IMG/VR virus record: IMGVR_UViG_3300043420_000964
Coordinates: 1 to 22,035 of that record
Length of the DNA: 22,035 nucleotides
Origin: a virus
Reading direction: 5' to 3' (one strand)
This document shows positions 18,089 through 22,035 of the stretch, piece by piece; within the stretch, counting starts at the first letter, position 1, and every line of letters starts with the position of its first letter. The notes under the pieces are model-generated. The model was not told where the DNA came from. It was given only the letters and a program-made list of their open reading frames with translations, and searched no databases. A program made the position numbers and the translations under genes.

Positions 18089-19972
18089 TTATCTTGTATA
18101 TGCTCCGTTTACGTAGCTGGATGTTGTTATATAATCTGTTGCTGAAGTGTTTTCTCCGGAAGTAATAGTATCCTCTATCATATTTACCACAGTATTTGAC
18201 ATACTCAATTCTAAATATATATCCTTCAAGGCTATGATATCATTTGAGTCTGGAACTGCTTGAATTTGTATACCATCGGGATTAACCGAACTTGTAATAT
18301 TAACCACATCGAGGGTTATTTCTCCTTTCTCATAATTAACAACACCTGCGTTATTCTTTACTATTGCAGGTATATTATTTTCAAGTCTAAAGAAGAATAT
18401 GGTTCCTGTAGTTTCCGTTGTTGGAACATCACTCAAGTAAATTATTCCATTTACACCATCAATTGAGAATCCTGATGATTTTATATTATATCCTCTACCA
18501 TCAGATAAATTGTTCTTCTTGACGTAAAATTTATTACCGAAACAAATCTCATAGGTGGATAATTTATTATATGCTGGTTGTAGATCTCTCCTAATTTTTA
18601 TTTTTGTTATATTGGAGGTAATTGAATCGCTAGTATTATCAATCAATGATACGACTTTACTATATTTAAATCTTCCACCAAAGTTATTAATCTCATAAGA
18701 ATCACCATAAGACTTTAAAGTATTAATAACACTTGATTGCAAATTAAGTACATCTGATGTTGAACTCTTGTCATAATATACATTGGCATCAAGTTCAATG
18801 AAGAGGTACTTTAAGTCAACAATCTCTGGTTTAATTCCAGCAACAGAATACTGCTTTAGTTGCTTTTTAATTGTTTCTTTTGTTAATTGCGATAAATATT
18901 TTCCTCTTCTTGGTTTTATTGATATAAAAACTTTACCATACTCTGGTGGATCTAATTCATCTCCCCCATAAGCAGTTACAGAATCAACATTTGGGAACAA
19001 ATATGGTATTAAACCTTTATAGTCATTTGCAGTTACTGCTCTATATTGTGATGCATAAACTCTTGGTCCAAGGTATTTGATTGAATCTATAGGTTCAATA
19101 TCATCCCCATTTTCGGCGCTCTGGACAGTTGTTATGAGGGAAACACCCGAGGTTACTAAAGTATTGTTATTATCCCTTAGAACGCCAGAAAACGTGAAAT
19201 TGGAAGCACCATCTGCATCCTTACCATTAGTAGTAATGTAAGTTACTGAAATAGATGTGCCATTGATTGGCCTTTTCCCGATAATATCATCACCAAAAAT
19301 AATTTCATATTGTTCATCTTCAATTTCTTGTATCAAGAATACCTTTGATTCTTTCTGAAGATCAAAGATATTGGTGTATAACTTATATTCTTCTGTTGTT
19401 GTATTTGATGCATATACTCTAATTGTAGAAGTATCAATGTTAGAGTTGGGCAAAATAAATCTTTGATTTGGTTGAGAATTATCAACCACAAAGTTTTTCT
19501 TTAAAAATGCACCTTCAAATAATTCAACATCAGAAAATGTTGCCAACCCAGAATTATCTACAGGAACTGTCTTATCTTCTGGTAAAGAAAATATGTAGTT
19601 GCCACCTTCAACCGCACCAAGAGCAACAACTCCCGCCTTCAATACAACAGTCCTAGAGTCTCTTCCTGTTGTGTCTACAGTAAAATTAATTTTTGCTCTT
19701 GATGCTCTCTTTGATCTGGGAATGTATCCAATATTTCTAGCAAGAGAAACCACATTTTCTCTTAATGTTGCGCTGTCAAGAAACGACTCATTAACTGCCA
19801 TATTGGTGTTATAGGCAGTTATGTAACTATTATAAGATAAAACGTCAATTAGTGTTGAAAAATTAGATCCCTCAAAGTCAAAATCAGTAAAATTACTATT
19901 AGATCTCAAATAATCTTTTATCTGTGATCTTAAATCGCTAAAATCTAAATTTGTAAACTGATTGAAAGACAT
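18089..19972 (-). CDS. gp6: Baseplate wedge subunit gp6
   Basis: The 627-residue product is close to T4 gp6 in length (660). The N-terminus (MSFNQFTNLDFSDLRSQIKD, then about 70 residues of helix-rich sequence with DVLSYNSYITAYNTNMAVNE) is the characteristic start of cyanophage gp6. Residues about 300-415 resemble the Baseplate_J core: GPRVYASQYRAVTANDYKGL, a glycine-containing turn, VFISIKPRRGKYLS, then a helix and a strand pair. In T4, gp6 dimers bridge neighbouring wedges and form the continuous ring around the hub that reorganises during contraction. The ATG overlaps the gp25 stop as TAATG and has no clear Shine-Dalgarno sequence, so initiation probably depends on ribosomes finishing gp25. 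The stop is one base before the giant gene, extending the coupled chain. Confidence 0.95.
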   Translation of the reverse strand: MSFNQFTNLDFSDLRSQIKDYLRSNSNFTDFDFEGSNFSTLIDVLSYNSYITAYNTNMAVNESFLDSATLRENVVSLARNIGYIPRSKRASRAKINFTVDTTGRDSRTVVLKAGVVALGAVEGGNYIFSLPEDKTVPVDNSGLATFSDVELFEGAFLKKNFVVDNSQPNQRFILPNSNIDTSTIRVYASNTTTEEYKLYTNIFDLQKESKVFLIQEIEDEQYEIIFGDDIIGKRPINGTSISVTYITTNGKDADGASNFTFSGVLRDNNNTLVTSGVSLITTVQSAENGDDIEPIDSIKYLGPRVYASQYRAVTANDYKGLIPYLFPNVDSVTAYGGDELDPPEYGKVFISIKPRRGKYLSQLTKETIKKQLKQYSVAGIKPEIVDLKYLFIELDANVYYDKSSTSDVLNLQSSVINTLKSYGDSYEINNFGGRFKYSKVVSLIDNTSDSITSNITKIKIRRDLQPAYNKLSTYEICFGNKFYVKKNNLSDGRGYNIKSSGFSIDGVNGIIYLSDVPTTETTGTIFFFRLENNIPAIVKNNAGVVNYEKGEITLDVVNITSSVNPDGIQIQAVPDSNDIIALKDIYLELSMSNTVVNMIEDTITSGENTSATDYITTSSYVNGAYTR

Positions 19973-20373
19973 TATATTCTAGATGGTAGTAGTAAAAACT
20001 CTATGTTCTGTGAGGGGAATCCCTGCCCAACAATATCATAATCAATTTTTACGTTCATTTCGTTTGTATCCTCTGGAAATTCAACAAAAACATTTCTTAC
20101 ACTTATTCTTGGTTCAAAATTTTTAAGAGTAGATTCGATTTGTTGAGTTATAAATATCGCTTGCGATTCATCTTGATTTTCAAAGAGAGAATTCTCAACA
20201 GAAGATCCAATTAAGGGGTTAAAAAATCTCTCTCCAATACGAGTTCTTACCAAATTTATGACAGATCTTTTGATGGCATCTTCATTCTTGATAGGAATGA
20301 TATCGTTAGTTACAGGATGTCTAGAAAAAGACAAACTAATGTCTTTAAAACTCCTGGAAATCTTGAGTGCCAT
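19972..20373 (-). CDS. gp25: Baseplate wedge subunit gp25
   Basis: A 133-residue protein, matching T4 gp25 (132 residues) and the GPW_gp25 family shared with the TssE sheath-initiator proteins of type VI secretion. The family's central EPR motif is present as NFEPRISVRNV near residues 90-100, preceded by a conserved region in which IKRSVINLVRTRIGERFFNP (near 34-53) includes the usual R.GER.F.P pattern. gp25 sits at the inner baseplate ring and starts sheath polymerisation. The start at 20373 gives MALKISRSFKD; an ATG five bases upstream is out of frame. No strong ribosome binding site is visible in the AT-rich leader. It is the first gene of the baseplate operon in this window and overlaps gp6 by one base. 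Confidence 0.96.
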   Translation of the reverse strand: MALKISRSFKDISLSFSRHPVTNDIIPIKNEDAIKRSVINLVRTRIGERFFNPLIGSSVENSLFENQDESQAIFITQQIESTLKNFEPRISVRNVFVEFPEDTNEMNVKIDYDIVGQGFPSQNIEFLLLPSRI

Positions 20374-20408
20374 TCATATTTTAGGTATTTAATATATCTA
20401 TAATAGTT

Positions 20409-20648
20409 TTAAATGAACTTTCCGTAAGTTGGCTCAGTTCCATACTCCCAATCATCATAATCTTCATCGTTACGAATGCGCTCATGCAATTCAGTTTGCT
20501 TTTTTAAATTGTGTTTTGGGGCACTATCGTGCATAATTTCTTGAATAACTCTTTTTTGTGGGTCATTTTGGTAATCTGTGACTAATTTTCTAGTTCCCCA
20601 CATCTGATACATGTAATTTTGGTCTCTATCTACTGGTAAATTGGACAT
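20409..20648 (-). CDS. Conserved phage protein of unknown function (79 aa)
   Basis: I do not recognise this protein. It is a small, hydrophilic, charged product (MSNLPVDRDQNYMYQMWG at the start; a mid-region rich in Lys/His/Glu; an acidic NDEDYDDWEYG stretch near residues 60-70) with no signal peptide or membrane segment. It is supported as a real gene by an excellent ribosome binding site (AGGAG, six bases before ATG), codon use like its neighbours, and its position between speD and gp25 on the same strand with only 35 bases to gp25. Two hairpins lie in the 66-base leader, one ending inside the Shine-Dalgarno sequence. It could be a small virion or regulatory protein; nothing in the sequence decides. 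Confidence 0.8.
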   Translation of the reverse strand: MSNLPVDRDQNYMYQMWGTRKLVTDYQNDPQKRVIQEIMHDSAPKHNLKKQTELHERIRNDEDYDDWEYGTEPTYGKFI

Positions 20649-20656
20649 TTTAGCTC

Positions 20657-20675
20657 CTGTTTTTGTAAAAAACAG
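20657..20675 (-). promoter_or_regulatory. Perfect hairpin abutting the ribosome binding site of the 79-aa gene
   Basis: On the minus strand, CTGTTTTT, a 3-base TAC loop and AAAAACAG form an eight-pair stem. The last two bases (AG) are also the first two of the AGGAG Shine-Dalgarno sequence. The stem is mostly A-T and weak, so it may only modulate ribosome access. Confidence 0.45.
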
Positions 20676-20676
20676 A

Positions 20677-20712
20677 ACTTTTTTGGGAGGAGGTTGCTAT
20701 CTCCTAAAAAGT
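20677..20712 (-). terminator. Bulged hairpin downstream of speD, terminator-like or regulatory
   Basis: On the minus strand, ACTTTTT+AGGAG pairs with CTCCT+AAAAAGT around an 8-base loop (ATAGCAAC), with a CCCA bulge on the 3' side: twelve pairs in total. It starts three bases after the speD stop and a T-run (in GTTCTGTTTTTT) follows, partly inside the next hairpin. It fits a weak terminator or an mRNA-stability structure. The CCTCCTCC run is also complementary to Shine-Dalgarno sequences and could pair with the downstream AGGAG. Confidence 0.45.
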
Positions 20713-20714
20713 AT

Positions 20715-21041
20715 TTAACGTAAAACGTGTCGTAGATTATAATTATCAGAATTTAAGTATTTTAACATTTCTAATGCAATTAATTTGGGATTTCCAGGTC
20801 CACAAGTATAAACATCAATTGCAATACACCCTTCTTCTGGCCAAGTATGGCAAGAAACGTGACTTTCCGATAATGCTATGACTATTGTACATCCTTGAGG
20901 ATAAAAACAATGCTGAAAAACGTTCAAAATAGTCATTCCAGCACGTTCAATTCCCTTTTTCATAACTCTTTCGAGTTTAAGTGCATCATTAAGGAGCAAA
21001 TAATTGACCTCATACACCTCTAAGAGAAGGTGATTGCCCAT
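20715..21041 (-). CDS. speD: S-adenosylmethionine decarboxylase proenzyme
   Basis: The product decarboxylates S-adenosylmethionine to supply the aminopropyl donor for spermidine synthesis. It is a pyruvoyl enzyme made by self-cleavage of a proenzyme. The 108-residue product has the small bacterial (class 1B) form with all key residues: the cleavage site Glu59-Ser60 in SESHVSCHTWPEEG, His65, and Cys80 in DVYTCG; spacing agrees with Ser63, His68 and Cys83 of the Thermotoga enzyme. I chose the ATG at 21041 because it gives MGNHLLLEVYEV, the usual family N-terminus, with GGAAAAG nearby as a ribosome binding site; a TTG at 21086 would add 15 residues that look unlike the family. speD is a known auxiliary metabolic gene of T4-like cyanophages; polyamines may help DNA packaging or host physiology during infection. 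It is intact and probably functional. Confidence 0.95.
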   Translation of the reverse strand: MGNHLLLEVYEVNYLLLNDALKLERVMKKGIERAGMTILNVFQHCFYPQGCTIVIALSESHVSCHTWPEEGCIAIDVYTCGPGNPKLIALEMLKYLNSDNYNLRHVLR

Positions 21042-21091
21042 TGAAAACTTTTCCAACCCCAAACCCCCACAAAATATCGCAAACAAGTTAT

Positions 21092-21691
21092 TTATTTTAT
21101 TAAAAAGCCCTTTCTCTTATAGTCAGAATCCTTAATATAACTTAATTCTGAGTATTTTTTCCCACTATCATCTTCCCAAATTGGAATAGCAATATCATTG
21201 TTGTATCTAAAGTCAGGATTTTGGCGAATATGAACTTCTATTAGATTTCCACCTACAAATTCACAGTTAATCCAATCATACTTTCCATGTAAATTGGTTA
21301 AAATTGAAGGAAAGTCTATTTTTTTATTAATTTTTTCCCATTTTTTCCACTTATAAAGAGGATCATTAGAATCTCTAGTGCCTAAAACAACCAATTTTGC
21401 CTCTTGATGATAAAAATCAACACTTAAATGCTCTCCTGAGAACACTTCACACCAAAAATCTGAAGGGTATAAGTGTTCTGTGCTGTTTTCTATCCACTCT
21501 ATGCGTGCATAACGACCCATTCCAAGGAAATTAATACACGGACGCACAATATAAAAGTCGGGTTTTGGAACAGTAGTCCCAACAGGACCACAAGAATACC
21601 CCAAAACCCGACTTAGTTGTAATTTATTATAAATCCACAGATCGTCATAATGAATTGAATCCCACTCACTATTGACATCTAAGTGGTACAT
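21092..21691 (-). CDS. Conserved phage protein of unknown function (199 aa)
   Basis: I do not recognise a named family. The protein (MYHLDVNSEWDSIHYDDLWI at its start) is soluble-looking, rich in aromatic and charged residues, with no signal peptide or membrane helix. Conserved-looking blocks are PDFYIVRPCINFLGMGRYAR (about residues 44-63) and VGGNLIEVHIRQNPDF (about 147-162). A glycine-rich strand followed much later by an E-x-H/N-x-x-x-N-P motif loosely recalls ATP-grasp enzymes, but the usual second acidic metal ligands cannot be placed, so I treat this as a guess. It starts three bases after the 45-residue gene with AAGGA nine bases before ATG, and is followed by speD, so the three genes are probably co-transcribed. 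Confidence 0.85.
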   Translation of the reverse strand: MYHLDVNSEWDSIHYDDLWIYNKLQLSRVLGYSCGPVGTTVPKPDFYIVRPCINFLGMGRYARIEWIENSTEHLYPSDFWCEVFSGEHLSVDFYHQEAKLVVLGTRDSNDPLYKWKKWEKINKKIDFPSILTNLHGKYDWINCEFVGGNLIEVHIRQNPDFRYNNDIAIPIWEDDSGKKYSELSYIKDSDYKRKGFLIK

Positions 21692-21694
21692 CTT

Positions 21695-21832
21695 TTATTT
21701 TCCTTGTCCTCTGTACTTCTTACGTGCTTTATTGCGACTTGTTGCTGAATATTTTGTATTCTTACTTGCTCCTTGACGAGTCAGTTTGGGAATACTCTCA
21801 ACTTGTACTTCTTTACGGTTTTTTGCTGCCAT
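21695..21832 (-). CDS. Small basic conserved phage protein (45 aa)
   Basis: The frame from ATG at 21832 reads MAAKNRKEVQVESIPKLTRQ, continues with GASKNTKYSATSRNKARKKY and ends RGQGK before TAA at 21695. About a third of the residues are Lys or Arg, with no predicted membrane or signal segment; the composition suggests an unstructured nucleic-acid-binding or structural peptide, but this is inference. Support: an AAAGGA ribosome binding site 11 bases before ATG, a stop only 3 bases before the next gene, and my recollection that very similar small proteins occur in other T4-like cyanophages. It lies directly behind a terminator and a candidate late promoter. Confidence 0.75.
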   Translation of the reverse strand: MAAKNRKEVQVESIPKLTRQGASKNTKYSATSRNKARKKYRGQGK

Positions 21833-21882
21833 AATTCTCAAATTCCTTTAAAAAACGGTTTTATAATAATCTAAAAAGATTA

Positions 21883-21914
21883 AAAAGCACTCATAAGATT
21901 TATAAAGTGCTTTT
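21883..21914 (-). terminator. Rho-independent-type terminator after the glycosyltransferase fragment
   Basis: On the minus strand AAAAGCACT pairs perfectly with AGTGCTTTT around a 14-base loop and the T-run continues (TTTTTAA). It begins 7 bases after the TGA of the upstream gene. The A/T flanks make the stem also readable from the plus strand, but no plus-strand gene needs it. Confidence 0.7.
21897..21904 (-). promoter_or_regulatory. Candidate late promoter in the terminator loop
   Basis: The minus-strand octamer TATAAATC matches seven of eight bases of the T4 late -10 TATAAATA. It lies in the loop of the terminator hairpin, about 65 bases upstream of the 45-residue gene, where a promoter for the next transcription unit would be expected. 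Chance occurrence cannot be excluded. Confidence 0.35.
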
Positions 21915-21921
21915 GAAGAAA

Positions 21922-22035
21922 TCAAATGATACGAGTTTTTTCGTGACCAACGCGAATCTTAGGATCGCACCAGATCTCATATCCCATATCTTTTGCATCT
22001 AGACAGAATGAGACATCTTCGCCACACATATCTTG
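21922..22035 (-). CDS. Probable family-2 glycosyltransferase, C-terminal fragment
   Basis: Only the last 37 residues are in the window; the start lies beyond the right edge. The fragment contains CGEDVSFCLDAKDMGYEIWC followed by DPKIRVGHEKTRII and TGA. The GED...F...A...GY.I..DP...V.H pattern is typical of the end of GT-A fold glycosyltransferases of family 2, where Glu-Asp lies near the acceptor site and the final His can bind the metal. Such genes are common in T4-like cyanophages, where targets are unknown (virion proteins, phage DNA or host surface). The call is moderate because most of the protein is missing. Confidence 0.65.
   Translation of the reverse strand, partial: QDMCGEDVSFCLDAKDMGYEIWCDPKIRVGHEKTRII

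Noticed and set aside
21042-21086. A TTG start at 21086 adding 15 residues to speD.
   Set aside because: The added residues (MFAIFCGGLGLEKFS) do not resemble the family N-terminus, whereas the internal ATG gives the usual MGNHLLLEVY start with a ribosome binding site.
1-22035. tRNA genes, CRISPR arrays, integrase, transposons and attachment sites.
   Set aside because: No cloverleaf-like pattern, regular spacer array, terminal inverted repeats or recombinase frame was noticed; recurring sequences are explained by protein repeats in coding DNA.

Overview
This window is a piece of the genome of a T4-like cyanophage (a myovirus infecting marine Prochlorococcus or Synechococcus). The evidence is the gene order and recognisable T4 baseplate proteins (gp25, gp6, gp8), a phage-borne S-adenosylmethionine decarboxylase of the kind carried by cyanophages, strongly AT-rich sequence, and very tight packing with every gene on the minus strand. 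No tRNA, integrase, transposase, CRISPR array or plus-strand gene is supported.

Layout, read in the direction of transcription (from high to low coordinates). The right edge (22035-21922) holds the C-terminal end of a probable family-2 glycosyltransferase, closed by a hairpin terminator. A small cluster follows: a 45-residue basic protein that is too short for ordinary gene calling, a 199-residue conserved phage protein of unknown role, speD (with its complete autocleavage and catalytic motif), and a 79-residue unknown protein preceded by two consecutive hairpins and a strong ribosome binding site.

From 20373 down to 1 the window is a baseplate operon in T4 order: gp25, gp6, a giant 4100-residue protein in the place T4 gives to gp7, gp8, and a protein of at least 1394 residues with a DUF4815-type architecture that runs off the left edge. 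Junctions in this operon are nearly seamless (TAATG overlap, 1-base gap, 30-base gap, 6-base gap), so translation is probably coupled. A late-promoter-like octamer lies in the only gap of more than a few bases, in front of gp8.

The most unusual object is the 12.3-kb gene at 5785-18087. Its product is a mosaic: a conserved N-terminal baseplate region, about sixteen dispersed GxGY repeats, a YHYH-type domain, a second repeat family with an HN..G..V.Y...YYV pattern, a recent-looking tandem duplication, and near the C-terminus a probable seven-bladed beta-propeller. gp8 carries two GxGY repeats of the same family as an insertion, which suggests module exchange between baseplate genes.

All function calls rest on reading the sequence and recalling family features; no database search was possible.
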